A DNA stretch of 64,000 bases from Harmonia axyridis (GCF_914767665.1 NC_059508.1:5146001-5210000); one strand, 5' to 3'; counted from the stretch's first letter, positions 12,101 through 24,584 are shown. Notes: a model not told the origin generated them from the letters alone. Program-made: numbers and translations.

Positions 12101-13278
12101 GAATATACACAAAGTTGTCAATTTCTCATATTCATTCTCAAATAGTTGTTCTCTAGCGCAACACCCATAATTATATATATGATTGTCTAAATACCATTCT
12201 AATAATGAAAATATTATTTATCAGTCAGAAAGATGAAACCCATTGTCCATAACAATAATTCAAGTGAACAACTAATAAAACGAAAAATGAGGACTTGTTT
12301 CAGTATTTTCTACTTCCATTATATTTTTTTATTCAAAGTCTAATTTTCCTTTTGAGAATGTCATCAGAAGCATGAAATTTCAAGCATAGTATTGGTAAAC
12401 AAAACTTATATTTCAGTATGCATTTCAGTTCCACTTGCCGTATGGAAATATTAAACACACAAAGAACTCCAAACTTTCTAGTTTCAATGTATACATTTAT
12501 TCCAGAGGAATTAAACTACATGTAGATCGAACGTGATATCTTGAGTGCACTTCCACTCAAATTTCACGAAAATCGATTAATTCGACAAACAATTCAACAG
12601 AATAGTTAATTCGATTGTCTTGTCATTTTCAACTCTGATTAAAATAGTCAGACAGCTGAAGGATAGCCTCAGTTGCAGCAAAGTTCTTCAAATTTGGCAT
12701 CCCTTAGCGAAGCAAGCGGTCGTCTCTGGGGTGTTTATTTTTTCAGCGATACCCTCTTCACTTCACTTGTTTCGCAAGTTTCAGCAGGTCATGTGGCTTC
12801 TCTAACTGATTGAGCTTACGGCTCTCCCAAAAATACACACAAGTGTCATAAACGTTTGCCTTCCGACCAAATAAGATCCTTGTGGGTTTTTTTATGTTCT
12901 CATATATTTCCCGAAAGTGATAACGTCTAATATCGAACTCTCTTCTTGATTTTCGTGAATCGACTTCACCTCATTCGAAGTCTAGTTTCCTATTCAACTT
13001 CAATTGGAAAATAATTCATCTCTATTTATTACAATTCCATTAATTTGTTTCGTGATTCATTCACATCAAGAAATGACAGGGCATAAGTCAAAAAAAGTCA
13101 TCAAAATTTGAAATCTGAATTGGATTTCAATAATTTATCTATAATTGAAAATATTCAAGAAAATACAGACTGTCAGGAGTTTTTGAGCGTTCATTCATTC
13201 ATGCGCATTTCGTACCACAGAACTGTTGTGTGTATCAAATGGGATGTGATTTCTCATGATGCGATCGTTGGTGGTTAT
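9183..13278. other. Four kilobases without a recognisable gene
   Basis: AT-rich sequence with short open frames (the longest about 117 codons at 9337-9690, minus strand, no domain). A single CACCCTG|TA terminus at 9557-9563 resembles the ends of the foldback elements, but I found no partner. Nothing else could be supported; it may be intron or intergenic DNA. Confidence 0.55.
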
Positions 13279-13333
13279 TACTAGGTGTACAACTTTTCTT
13301 CCGCCGTTTTGCAATAATGGCTGTAGCGGTAAG
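13279..13333 (+). repeat. Solo mariner terminal repeat
   Basis: CTAGGTGTACAACTTTTCTT and the following CCGCCGTTTTGCAAT..GGCTGTAGCGGTAAG match the 5' end of the mauritiana-like mariners of this window. The rest of the element is absent. Confidence 0.75.
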
Positions 13334-13339
13334 ATTTCT

Positions 13340-15035
13340 ACCTGTTTCTGTCCTAGTGTTATATTAATTAGGAACAAACGGAAAAAGTCTGATTAGCTAA
13401 GGGATTCATTATCAGGAAGACGAACCTCATTGGTTGAGACAATTCGTGAAAAAATGACGAATGCTCAAAAAGCTTGAACCCTTCAACAGCTATACAAAAT
13501 GGTGAAGGCGCAGGGTACTTTTTCAGAAATCCTAATATGTAGAGTATATTGATTCTGTTAGAAATTGAAGTGGATTATGAGACCTTTGAATCGTAAAGAT
13601 ATCGAATTCTCATGCTATTGTATGGAATTATCTACTAATATTATAACATGCACAGAAAAGTTCAAATTAAATGGTATAGATAGAGAATAGACTATAGATA
13701 ATTGTTTTTTCTTGGAAGCGACAATGTTATATCGGTCTCAACAAGATTTTCTTTGATGTTTGTTAGTTTCAGAAGTTTAATCCTGGATATTTCAGTTCCT
13801 ATAGACAATTTAAAATTATGCGAGAACACGTCAATTCGAGTTTAGAGGGAATAAATAAGTAGTAGGATCAAATGAAATAGGGAGAACTGGATTTAAGTTT
13901 AGTTGGGGCATTAAAAAGCCACTTAATCTTAACATTGACTAACTAAGAGCCAACAGATGTCTCCTTGCGAAAAATACTCGGTATGTAAACTCTAGTCTAC
14001 AAGTTCATCATCACAAAAACAACACATTATAAAATTTAAAGCTTCCATCTATATTTACCCATTACGACCCTTCTATTATTCATGTAAATTCTCTATCATT
14101 ATTCTGGGAAACTTCCTTCCTTAGTTTCTATATACTAACAATACTTTCCTCGAATTGATAATTGATCCTTGGAAGAACTAAAAGTCGCTCAAAGCCATAT
14201 CAAGAGTATATGGTGGCTTTTCGATCATATTTCTTAAGATTTAGCTAGATATTCGTTATCGTAATTCAAAATGCATAAGAATTCTTGACACAAATCTTAT
14301 ATTTCATTGAAAAAACATTGAATATTTGGGGGTTCCTTCAATTATTAAATGTTATCGGATTTGTATCTATATAAATAATTATTCGTGCTTGATACTAAAA
14401 CAAAAGCAAATATCGACCATTAGTTTCATTCATATGTAGAAATATCTGTTGACAATACAACAAATTCATAATGTTTCCAATTTAACAACATTGTTGGCGA
14501 TAATCGAATACAATTATTCCAATATTGATTTATGGTGGTCGAAAACCAACGAATTGATTACTAAAATATTATAATTGCAAGGGATTGTTTCGATTTGGAC
14601 GTTGAAGAAGAGAGGATTCATAATAAAACATTTCGAAAGTCTCGAAGAAGACACAAGAAAACACGGAAACCATTATTCATTGACCTACCGTATTGATAAT
14701 GAAGTTTTGAGTGATATATTCGAGAAGTTGGCCATGGTATAATGCTCCCTCTTCGAAGCTTGAACGGCATTGAATTAATTTCTTGAAGCAATTTCGTGTA
14801 AATTGCAACAGCTGTCTTTTCGAATCTCAACCTTTTATTCCGTCATCATAACTCCAAGAAATGACTTTGACCTGCACAATAAACAATCTTTACGTTTTCT
14901 GATATGGTCTTCGAAATTAAATTCAGGCAAATCAAAGCCTTCCTCTAATTAAGTAATGCAAAATATAGCCTATTCGAACTCAAACTTTTAAACCATTTTG
15001 ATGATGTCACTAGTTCAGGTGGACCTGGAAGAGAA
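13340..15035. other. No gene recognised
   Basis: AT-rich with short open frames. No supported features. Confidence 0.5.
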
Positions 15036-15228
15036 GGCAAATTAACGATACAATCATACCGATCAAAAAAAATATTGAAGCAGGCGTACCCCAAGGTTCT
15101 GTCCTTGGAGCCAGATCATTTTACATATTTCAGAGATTTCAAACACAAATATGGCTATTTTAGCGAATGATACCGCACCCTGTTCATACAACCAAGCTCT
15201 ATATCTTATTTTTTCAATTCATTACATG
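15036..15228 (+). pseudogene. LINE reverse-transcriptase fragment (GVPQGSVLG motif)
   Basis: The signature GVPQGSVLG is at 15083-15109, preceded by KKNIEA. After a frameshift, MAILANDTA (15151-15177) corresponds to the catalytic YADD/FADDTA box, with the first aspartate replaced by asparagine. This is a jockey/CR1-like LINE remnant cut on the right by the mariner insertion at 15229. Confidence 0.75.
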
Positions 15229-15949
15229 AGCGTACAACTTTGCTCCGTTTTTTCCTGAAAATCGAAAATTTTGAAAACTGGTTATATATTTATGATTCAA
15301 AGTATTGTCCATTGCTGGCCAATACTTTCTCCCATCTTTCGGGCTGCGTAAGAAAAACCTGCTCATTTTTAAAGCGATCCACGAATCGTTTCAATTTTTT
15401 ACTTCTTCATCAAACCGGAAGTGCTGGTCAGTCAGGCCGTGTGTCATTGATCGAAACAAGTTATAGTCCGAGGGAGCAAAGTCTGAAGAATAAGGCAGGT
15501 GGGATGGGAGTTCCCATTTCAACATTTCCAAGTATGTCTTGACCACTTTCACAACATGAGGTCGAGTATTGTCCTGCTGTAAAATCACTTTGTCATAACT
15601 CTCGTTGTATTGCGGCGGTTGTCTCTCAATGCTTGGCTCAAATGCATTAATTGCGTTCGAGAAAGATCGCGTGTGATTGTTTCAGTCGGTTCTGAAAATT
15701 CATATTACACTACGCCAAGCTGCTCCCATCAAATACTGAGTATATTAAAGCAGAAAATTAAAACCTCCGGCAATTTACTAGAATTTTGCTCGTAAAATGA
15801 CATGTTTGATTGAGAATAACGTAATGATTCAGACACAAATAGACTAATATTTCGATGGCGTTATGACATTTACGATCTATTTATTTCGACTTCCACTTAC
15901 CGCTACAGACATCTATGGCGATCCTGCGGAAGCAAAGTTGTACACCTAA
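15229..15949 (-). mobile_element. Mariner (mauritiana-like), copy 2, internally deleted
   Basis: Both ends are present: GCGTACAACTTTGCTCCG at the left and AAGCAAAGTTGTACACCTAA at the right. The middle of the transposase (from the end of the N-terminal domain to the first catalytic motif) is missing, giving about 720 bp. Confidence 0.82.
15300..15805 (-). pseudogene. Mariner transposase relic, copy 2
   Basis: An N-terminal start (MSFYEQNS-like, near 15800) joins by deletion to the region before the second catalytic motif. MILQQDNTRPHVVKVVKTYL and SSDFAPSDYNLFRSM keep the second and third aspartates with 34 residues between (DD34D). Several frameshifts occur after FDEEVKN and around 15700. Non-functional. 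Confidence 0.8.
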
Positions 15950-16345
15950 TATTTCAATTTTTCCAGTATTTAATAAGTGTTATCGAATATAATTTTTCAC
16001 ATGTATTTGCATCGTATTGAAATCTTCAATTTCATCTTGAGTTTTCAACTCCTCGAAATAATCAATTCCCTGGTAAGTTCCTGAGAGAAATACGATCCAT
16101 CGTATGTCCCTTAAAAGAGAGTAATAATCCGACCGTGTTTACTGATACACATGCTAAAGTCGCCCAGTCCATAGATAATATATTAGGGTTGCTCTCTTCA
16201 TTCATTGTTTAGTAGATGTGGACGTTCCTGCTATCCAAGAGTGCAGATTTATTAGTTGAACCCTGTGAATCGGCTTGAATTTCGCTCCAGAAGATACAAT
16301 TGGGTCCTGCCGTATTGAAAATCAATCACGGGATAGCGTACGATG
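15950..16345. other. No gene recognised
   Basis: Short spacer between the mariner and the hAT-like element. Confidence 0.5.
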
Positions 16346-16353
16346 TGTTACTG

Positions 16354-17575
16354 CAAGGGCGTAGAAATGGGGGGAGGATACTAGGGGTAATTACCCCCCA
16401 AATTTCCAATATATAAAATTGCAGAATTCTCGCAAAGACGAAGAACAAAAATTTCTCATAAAATGAACCAATAATAATTTTACCTTTCTTCGAAATCCAC
16501 ACGGCAGTAAAAAAATCGGACCCTTTTACGGTTTATGAGTTTATTTCAAGATGAGTACTTTCATTGTACTACGAGCACGTCTTTGTCTGAGGTTTATTAT
16601 TTTCCTTTATCTATCCGCTTTGTCGGCCTCTTATTTGCCACCTGTGATTTTTGCATTCGTCATCGGTATACACTTAGCCGTTGTTTTCGGTTTCTTGAAT
16701 CATTCTCGTCTCAGTATTGTAGTTATCAAAGAACTGGACTGAGTAATTCGCATAGAAAAATTGTCTGGGATGTGTTGTACAATTTATTGTGCTTCATTCA
16801 AATTGCAATTTATTTGTGTTTCGAATTGACCATATCCACACGGTGTTCCTCAATTGGAGTTTCAAATAAAAATGACAGATTTCTTGGATCATTTAAAGAA
16901 AAAAGTCCTATAAAATGAGTCCCCAAACACACTGAGATACAGGTATTCAAGTTAAAGTTTTTTTTGTCTCATAGAACTAACAAATATTTTTTTCTGGAAG
17001 GGTGTCTGATTCTTTCCTTCGAAACTATTTTTTGGTGAACCGCTGGTAGATAAGAAAAATGTAAAAAGAATATCTGGACCAGTACTACACTTTTTGGTTT
17101 GTTATAGTTTTATCGTATCTGCTATCGATTTCGAGAAAAAATTTCAAACAGCTCTCTAGTTATCCTCAGGAAAATCCAAATTATTACAAAGATCCAGTTA
17201 GTAAGCTGTAATGAATTAATTAATTATAAGTTTTGATACTTATTTAACCACTCTGTAGCGAAGATTAATAAAGATTTGATAAACTGATATAAGCATTACT
17301 AAAAAGTACTACACACTGGAAACTCCCTGTATCTCGAAAACAAAGCGTTTTCGGGCTCACATTCATGGGAATCTCTCATTTTCCTCCGTAAATCTAATTT
17401 AGTATAAGATTGGAACAACCGAATTGGTGATAAAAATATTATTTCGAGTAATTTGGTCCAAACTTCGTTATTAATCTTTTTTTTCTCACATCACAGATAT
17501 GAGTAAACGTTGTTGTCACAAGAATTTTTTTCGATTACTTCCCCCAAGAAAAAAAAAAAAAGATCTACGCCCTTG
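16354..17575. mobile_element. hAT-like non-autonomous element with perfect 8-bp target duplication
   Basis: It starts CAAGGGCGTAGAAATGGGGG (16354) and ends CTACGCCCTTG (17575), an 11-bp terminal inverted repeat. TGTTACTG flanks it at 16346-16353 and 17576-17583, a perfect 8-bp duplication, as made by hAT transposases. The terminus CAAGGGCG also fits that superfamily. The interior (1.2 kb) contains a 127-codon open frame at 16535-16918 without any transposase motif, so the element is judged non-autonomous. A related left end occurs at 63507. Confidence 0.85.
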
Positions 17576-17583
17576 TGTTACTG

Positions 17584-18515
17584 TACACCTGAAGAACAGC
17601 GTAACAACTCCCTTTGCCGTCTATCCAAATACAATGGGTTCCCCAATGAAATATTACAGCAATAATTCGGAATGTTCTGTATTTCGAAACGACCAGAATC
17701 AACAGAAATTATGTTTCAACCAGAGACAATCCCAAAAGCACCAATAAATTTCTCCTGGTGATGATTTCGAAAATGACGCTCGGTATTATAAATTCGATGT
17801 TGACAATTATCGTGTGGTTTATCGGACGCTAGTTCATGAACAAATCGTTCCGACGTTCCTGTTACCCTTTCTGTTCATATCATTCATATTATATAATAAT
17901 TGAATTTAGCCATGGTTTGATTGATACTCTATTGAACTCTCATTTATACATAGTCGATTGACTTTTAGAACGTTGTTGTTATCAACATTTACGGTTCATT
18001 AATTTTCCTATTCAAAGGATTAAATCGTTTCATGTAAATGTATTGATCTTTTTTATATGAAACTAGGTTACAAATCAGCACAACACATTTCTCTGAAACT
18101 ATGTAAGCAGTATCTTGAAATTAAGAATAAGACAATGTACCAAATCAATGCCTACACAGAAATTCTGAGTTGCTGTACAGATTGCAGATGCCCAAGAGAA
18201 CAGAAACCTATTGCTACAATAGGCATCTTGGGGTTTCACCAATTGAATTTTATAGGGGTTTTAATTTTTCTGTAATATGCGGTGTAGCCATGATTTACGG
18301 ACATTCGAAGCAAGTATACGCTTTTGAACAGGGAGGTCGGGATCATCACGAACAGACCTATTTATCTTGAGCAACCGGGTTTTGGTTTTTTTAGTGCTGA
18401 AACAGTCTTCTCCTTTTTTACAGTTTCCGTATGAAAGTAAAGCTGGGCGCATCATTCAATTGACGAAAACCTCCAATATTGGAGAAATTTATTCACTTTA
18501 TTATCTTGGAAAATT
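17584..18515. other. No gene recognised
   Basis: Short open frames only (for example 18057-18275). No domains. Confidence 0.5.
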
Positions 18516-18519
18516 TACG

Positions 18520-18646
18520 TTTGAAATTGAAGTCGATGAATAATATCCTTCAAATATTAGCTGGTTCTTCATGGGGTGTTAATGCCAGCACTCTTCGTAC
18601 GGTAGCCTTGGCACAAATCCACAAACCAGTCACTCCACCTGAATGA
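18520..18646 (+). pseudogene. LINE ORF2 C-terminal fragment
   Basis: KLKSMNNILQILAGSSWG followed by VNASTLRTVALA matches the conserved post-reverse-transcriptase segment (RNNILRKLAGT.WGA.A..LRT.ALAL) of jockey-like LINEs. The frame ends at TGA 18644-18646. It is a short isolated relic; the ends are unclear. Confidence 0.65.
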
Positions 18647-19519
18647 GGAGACAAAGTTTTTGCTGAGGTTTTACTGTATTCTTGTATCATACGTTGAAAT
18701 GTATGATGCCCCATTCACATTTCCTCTGCTAATACTGATGTTACATCTATACATGCTCTGTTGTTTGGAGTTGATAATTTTTTGTATTGCTCTATCTCAA
18801 AAGAATATAATATATAATAGGCAAGAGTTATATCCGATCGAGCACCATTGACTCACTCTGTATATAATATATCGGTATATTCCAAAATATTCTTTGAAAC
18901 CAAGAAACAGATGTGAACTCATTTTTTTCGTTGAATATAATCAAATCCTCAATATACCTAGCAAGTATGTATTATATTCCATTTTATTTTAAATTGATTT
19001 CAATCAATGAGGGTCCAATCCATCAAGTAATTTCTGAAATGAAGGTCAGAACCATGCTTGTTTCAAATTTCCCGTGTTATCTGGAAATCTTCTGATCCTT
19101 TAAGGATAAAGATTTGTTTTCTAGAGATCCGACACAAATTGCAGTTTAAAGCAGCATCCGGATTTCCTTTTTCGTCGCAACTTCGTCCATCATAGAATCT
19201 CTATCAAATTGCTAGTCATCTGTTTTGCCCAAAAAAAAGTTATCAAGTGCCTGCTCCCTTTAGACGTCGCATTTTTCTTGTACCTTACCTCAACATCAGT
19301 TCCAAATGAATATTAATTACATCATTTAGCCAATCTCAGAAAGAAGCAATTTGTCGCCAGATTCTTATATTGCCTTTTTCCTCCGCCACAGGCTTTTTGT
19401 GATGAGAAGGTTCCGAACTTTATTCCATCCTCAACTGGTGGGTTTCAATCTATTAATAGATATACCGGAGATCGAACTATCGCATCTTCGTACTGCCTTA
19501 TTCACGCAGTAACATGATA
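18647..19519. other. No gene recognised
   Basis: AT-rich spacer upstream of the tandem array. Confidence 0.5.
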
Positions 19520-20339
19520 TGGTGAAGTGACCTTGAGAGAGGCCCTTAATTGGATATTCGATTCATATTATGCAATATCATGAGGAAAATATCATGATGA
19601 TTCGAACAAACATGTTACTCTGGAGTTAAATCTCTTTCAACGATTCCTTCCTGATCTCTAGTAAAAGCAGGCTTTTACAAATCTTCGAAAATTGGGGTTT
19701 TTCATCCACGTGTCTGCAATTGAACCAAAGGAAAGTCACAATAATTCAGTAAAGTGACCTTGACAGTGCTCCTGAAAAGGATATCCGATTTACATTATGC
19801 AATATTGAGAGGAAAATCTTTTGATCATTCGAACGAACATGTACCTATAATGCTACTTATGTAACATGGAGTTAGATCGCCTCTAACGATCTCTAGTAAG
19901 AGCAGGCTTCTACAAATCTCTGAAAATTGGGGTTTTCATCCACGTATCTGAAATAGAACCAAAGGAAAGTCAGTAGTCACAATAATACAGTAAAGTGACC
20001 TTGACAGTGCTCCTGAAATGGATATCCGATTCACATTATGCAATATCGAGAGGAAAATCTTTTGATCATTCGAACGAACATGTAGCTATAATACTACTTA
20101 TGCAACATGGAGTGAGATCGCATCTAACGATTCCTTTCTGGCCTCTAGTAAAAGCAGGCTTTCACAAATCTCTGAAAATTGGGGTTTTTCATTCACGTGT
20201 CAAGAATAGAACCAAACGAAAGTAGCAATAATACAGTGAAGTGTCCTTGACATTGCCCCTGAATTGGATATCCGATTTATGTTATGCAATATGATGCGGA
20301 AAATCTTTTGATCATTCGAACAAACATGTACCTCTACTA

Positions 20340-21901
20340 CACTGCTCAACAATTGATAGGGATCACTTACTTGTTCTAAATTAATTTCTGAAATATTCGC
20401 TCCAAGATTATAAATTTAGTCAGATATCAGAGTATTTTCAGTTGATAATATGGTTCACTTGAGAGAAAGTTGGAGAGAAAAAAAGACTTTATTAGGAACA
20501 CTCAAAATTCTGTGTTTGAATAACATAAAAATTTTATGATGAAAGCACAAGAAGGCTGAAGTTTCGGTTAAGCTAGTACCTAGTTGGTCCCCCACGAGCT
20601 CGTCTCAAGCATCCTACGAGGCATACTTTCGATCAAACGATTTATAAAATTTTGGGGCAAATTCGTCCAAATATCCCGTGAAGCATTAGAAAGGTCCTCC
20701 AGGTTATTGATCGGTTGTTCTAAGGTTGACAATTGTCTAGACATCTCAGACCAGACATGTTCGATGCAATTCATGTCTGGAGAGCGAGCTGGCCAGTCCA
20801 TCCTATCAATAGCATGAGTTTCTAGCGCTTCATTAACCAGACGACTACGGTGTGGACGGGCATTATCGTCAATTAAAATGAAATTCTCGCCCACGGCAGC
20901 CGCAAACGGAACAATTATGGGTTCAATAATCATATCGTGATATCTCTGGCTGGTCATGGTGGTGTTCTGCAGAACAATCAACTCTGTGCGTTGTTTCAAA
21001 CAAATGCCTCCCCATACACATATAGAACCTCCGCCAAAAGCTGTTGTGGGTACCATAAACTGTTCTGCATACCTTCGACCTCTTTCCCTCCAAGCAAGAA
21101 TACGTCCATCGGAGTTGACCAAACGAAATCTAGATTCATCCGTAAATAAACATCGGCTCCAATCTTCAAGTGTCCAATTGCGGTGCTCCTCAGCCCATTG
21201 CCGTCGATGAACCCGGTGTTCCCTATTCAAACGGGGACGTTGTACCCTCCTACGTGCTCTCAAACCACGAACATGTAGTCGTCGTCTTACAGTCTGGTTC
21301 GAAATTAGAACTCCTGTTGCAACTCTCAGTGATCTATTGAGCCGCAACGCCGGGTAAGTGGGATTTCTCCTAGCATTGAGGATCAAAAGACGATCTTGGG
21401 CGGCTGTTGTACTTCGCTGCCGACCTCCCCCATGAACATAAGCTACTGAGTCGTTTTGGATGAACCTATTCCAAGCCCGACTCACGACACTTTGCGAAAC
21501 ATTCAACCGCCGGGACACTTCTCGCTGGGACAAACCTTTCTGTATCCACCGTATGATTTGGTCCAGTTGCACAGTAGCCAAACGTCATCTCGGCATGACT
21601 GATAAGCTGATATTGTTCTCATTTCTTCAATTATTGTCACCTTATGTGTTTGAACGAGAGAAAAAAACAGATTGAATAACAAATACCACATTGCTTTTCA
21701 CTCCACCTGTAACAGTCTACAGATAATAATCGATTTTGTGAACAAGAGCCGATGAAGTGAGGAAGACTTTGATATAATCATCTCAAAACATCTTACTTTT
21801 TCCTTAGAGAACATATAATGTACAGATATTCACGAGATAACTTGAAAAAAATACAAATGAAGAGAAGTTCATAAGTGATCCCTAGCAATTGTTGCTCAGT
21901 G
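20340..21901 (-). mobile_element. Tc1-type transposon, almost complete
   Basis: The ends are CACTGCTCAACAATTGATAG on the left and, read inward from the right, CACTGAGCAACAATTGCTAG. They form about 30-bp terminal inverted repeats with three mismatches. TA lies on both sides (20338-20339 and 21902-21903). The size is 1562 bp with a single transposase gene on the minus strand. It inserted into the fourth unit of the tandem array, so it is younger than the array. It is the best-preserved element here. Confidence 0.93.
20580..21596 (-). CDS. Tc1 (DD34E) transposase, open except for TGA at codon 4
   Basis: The natural start is ATG at 21594-21596: M-P-R-stop-R-L-A-T-V-Q. Codon 4 is TGA (21585-21587), probably from CGA. 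From codon 5 the frame is open to 20580, about 334 residues, the full length for this family. Visible parts are a helix-turn-helix (QREVSRRLNVSQSVVSRAWN), a GGGRQR hinge (a GRPR-type box), a second paired-like domain (LISNQTVRRRLHVRGL), and a DDE domain with FTDESRF, LIDDNARPH and MNCIEHVW. Numbered from the TTG codon at 21579-21581, the acidic residues are D148, D239 and E274, with 34 residues between the last two. It would cut and paste its own element at TA sites. One nonsense codon at the start is the only defect I see; no in-frame ATG follows soon after, so this copy is probably silent unless initiation is unusual or the base is an assembly error. Confidence 0.9.
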
Positions 21902-22060
21902 TACTTATGTAACATAGAGTTGAATCGCATTGAACGATTCCTTCCCGATCTCTAGTAAAAGCAGGCTTTCACAAATCTCTGATAAATAACCAGGAAAACT
22001 GGGGAAAAGTTTTTCACCCACGTGCCCGGAATAGAAGCAAAAGAAAGTTACAAGAATGTA

Positions 22061-22806
22061 ATTCTTTCAGCACAACTACCAGTGCTCTCAGTGTCAATTA
22101 TCACACTGGGAACTTTTTAAGGCGAATTCCTCTTCGATCTTTCCAACACAAAGAATTTGTTATCGAGTAGGTGTAGTAACATATCTATTCGAATATAGGG
22201 AACAAATGAAATTCTCTTCGGCGTCATATACGTGTTAGAATTTCTCGAATCTTTCCAATTCCATAAACACAATTGAATGCCAGAGCTCTATTCAATAACA
22301 AGTTCAATATTAGAAATATCGAGTTGTTAGAATTCTATGACTTATATTGGAAAATCTCTATTATACGCTATTTCGAGTATGTTCACAATATCAGTTATCA
22401 CGCTACTTATTTAGCGACAACACAATGGTTCTTATGACGTCTCTGAACCTTGATAACAAGTTTTGTATTCAAACGTACAATACCAATGTCCACACTCTTG
22501 AGAAAATTAAACTCTCCCTACTTGTTGAACTATATACTATTCTTTCTTTCAAATGTAGTACAATAACAACGTCAAATTTTGATTGACAAGATCATCGAAA
22601 AGTTGTACCTACCTTTATTCAACCGGACGAAAAAGTGTTGTTATGCCAACGATGGATTACTTTTCCGTCCGCTAGAGGGAAAAATGTAGCGTAGCAATGA
22701 TAACTATCATCTATTAGATTTCATGTCTGTCAAAATTAATTACGCATGACAACCGTAGGTAACTACGCAAATTTTCTTTTGAACAATGTATTATAACAAT
22801 CGTTAA
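22061..22806. other. No gene recognised
   Basis: Spacer with short open frames only. Confidence 0.5.
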
Positions 22807-22808
22807 TA

Positions 22809-24582
22809 CAGGGTGTCCCGGGAAGAATGCGACAAACGATAACCATGAATTAAAGTCATCAAGGAGGACCCGTATCAAGAGGTTTCAATCGCCTGAGTGC
22901 CTTCGTTTGGGATATACAGGGTGATGTTCATCTTATGAGTGAAATTTCACTGTTGAGTAACTCTTTAACTAATCGACCGAATAATTTCAAATTTTGAAAT
23001 TTTGTCACCCTTTGCTATCGCCTTCCTTCAATATTTCTGAATTCGAGTAAATCAGATTCGGACTAGGAAAATTTCAGACTTTTCCTATTTTCGTGAATAT
23101 TAGATCACCCTGTACGTGAACATTATGATTTTTTTCCGTTTTCGGAACCGCAAAGAATCAATTCATTATAAAAATTCTAAATCTCGGCTTGGCACGGTCA
23201 TACAGGGTGATCAATAAACATTCCCTTATGAGTGAAATTTTTTTTGTTCAATAACTCTTCAAGAAATCCACACAATAATTTCAATTCTTGAAGTTTTGTC
23301 GCCCTTTACTATCGCCTTCCTTCAATATTTCTGAAATCGATGAAATCAGATCCGGACTAGGAAAATTTAAGACCTTTTCTATTTTCTTGAATATTGAATC
23401 ACCCTGTATGTTGATGTCATGATTTTTTTCGTTTTCGTAATCACAAAGAATTAATTCATAATAAAAATTTTAAATCTCTGCTTGGGGCCATCATCCAGGG
23501 TGATCAATAAACATTTCTTCATGAAAGAAATTTCATAGTTCAAGATATCTTGAATTTATCGGTAGAATTATCTCGTAAATTGAAGTTGTTTCACCCTTCA
23601 CGAATGTCTCACCTAAATTTTCCTCAAATTATTCAGGAAAACTTTCAATCAACAAGTTGGATAAAGAATAGAACAAAAACAGCAAATAGATTGAAAATAT
23701 TTGATCTTGAAAACAATCAATCAAAAATAAAATATTTTCAGTTCAGCAGATATTGTTCGAAATGATATTCCTCCATTTTAATGCATTTTTGAGCACATTG
23801 ATATGATATAGTTGTTTCACAGATTTCGCTATCTTATTCGGTTGAATCGGTTGTACTTCTTTCATGAGGGAATGTTTATTGGTCACCCTGTATGACGGTG
23901 GCAAGCTGAGTTTTAGAATGTTGATTATGAATGAATTTGTTGTGGTAACGAAAACGAAAAAAATTATGATATTAACGTACAGAGTGATCCAATATTCAAG
24001 AAAATGGAAAAAGTCTACAATTTTGTTAGTCTGATTTATTCGATTTCAGAAATATTGAAGGAAGGCGAAAGTAAAGGGCGAGGTAAAGGGCGACAAAACC
24101 TCAAAAATTGAAATTATTCGGTGGATTTGTTAAAGAGTTATTGAACTAAAAAAATTTCACTCATAAGGGAATGTTTATTGATCACCCTGTATGACCGTGC
24201 CAAGCAGAGATTTAGAATTCTTATAATGAATTGATTCTTTTTGGTTCCGAAAATGGGAAAAATCATAATGTTCACGTACAGGGTGATCCAATATTCACGA
24301 AAATAGGAAAAGTCTGAAATTTTCCTAGTCCGGATCTGATTTACTCGAATTCAGAAATATTTAAGGAAGACGATAGGAAAGGGTGACAAAACTTCAAAAT
24401 TTGAAATTATTCGGTCGATTAGTTAAAGAGTTATTCAACAGTGATATGTCACTCATAAGATGAACATCACCCTGTATATCCCCAACGAAGGCACTCAAGC
24501 GATTGAAACATCTTGATACGGGTTCTCCATGATGACCTTAATTTATGGTATTCGTTTGTCGCATTCTTCCCGGGACACCCTG
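22809..24582. mobile_element. Foldback element FB2 with modular arms (1.77 kb)
   Basis: It starts CAGGGTGTCCCGGGAAGAAT and ends in its reverse complement, with TA at 22807-22808 and 24583-24584. Each arm is about 0.8 kb. In the left arm, modules begin CAGGGTGAT at 22917, 23203 and 23496 (spacing 286 and 293 bp); mirror modules end ATCACCCTG or GTCACCCTG at about 23889, 24187 and 24473. Inside modules an inverted terminus ATCACCCTGTA also occurs (about 23105 and 23400). The centre (about 23520-23860) is less paired and has no transposase. A half copy is at 54338-55587. Confidence 0.88.
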
Positions 24583-24584
24583 TA

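Larger units (their letters stand above)
19520..22060. repeat. Tandem array of ~240-bp units, interrupted by a Tc1 element
   Basis: Units begin AAGTGACCTTGACAGTGCTC or close forms at about 19524, 19751, 19992 and 20238 (spacing 227, 241 and 246 bp). Each carries the landmarks GGATATCCGATT, TTTTGATCATTCGAAC, AAAAGCAGGCTTTCACAAAT and AATTGGGGTTTT. The fourth unit is split by the Tc1 at 20340-21901; its remainder continues at 21904 (CTTATGTAACAT). The first unit is the most diverged. I see no coding potential. Confidence 0.85.

Noticed and set aside
16535..16918. 127-codon open frame inside the hAT-like element
   Set aside because: No transposase or other motif, and no second copy to test conservation.
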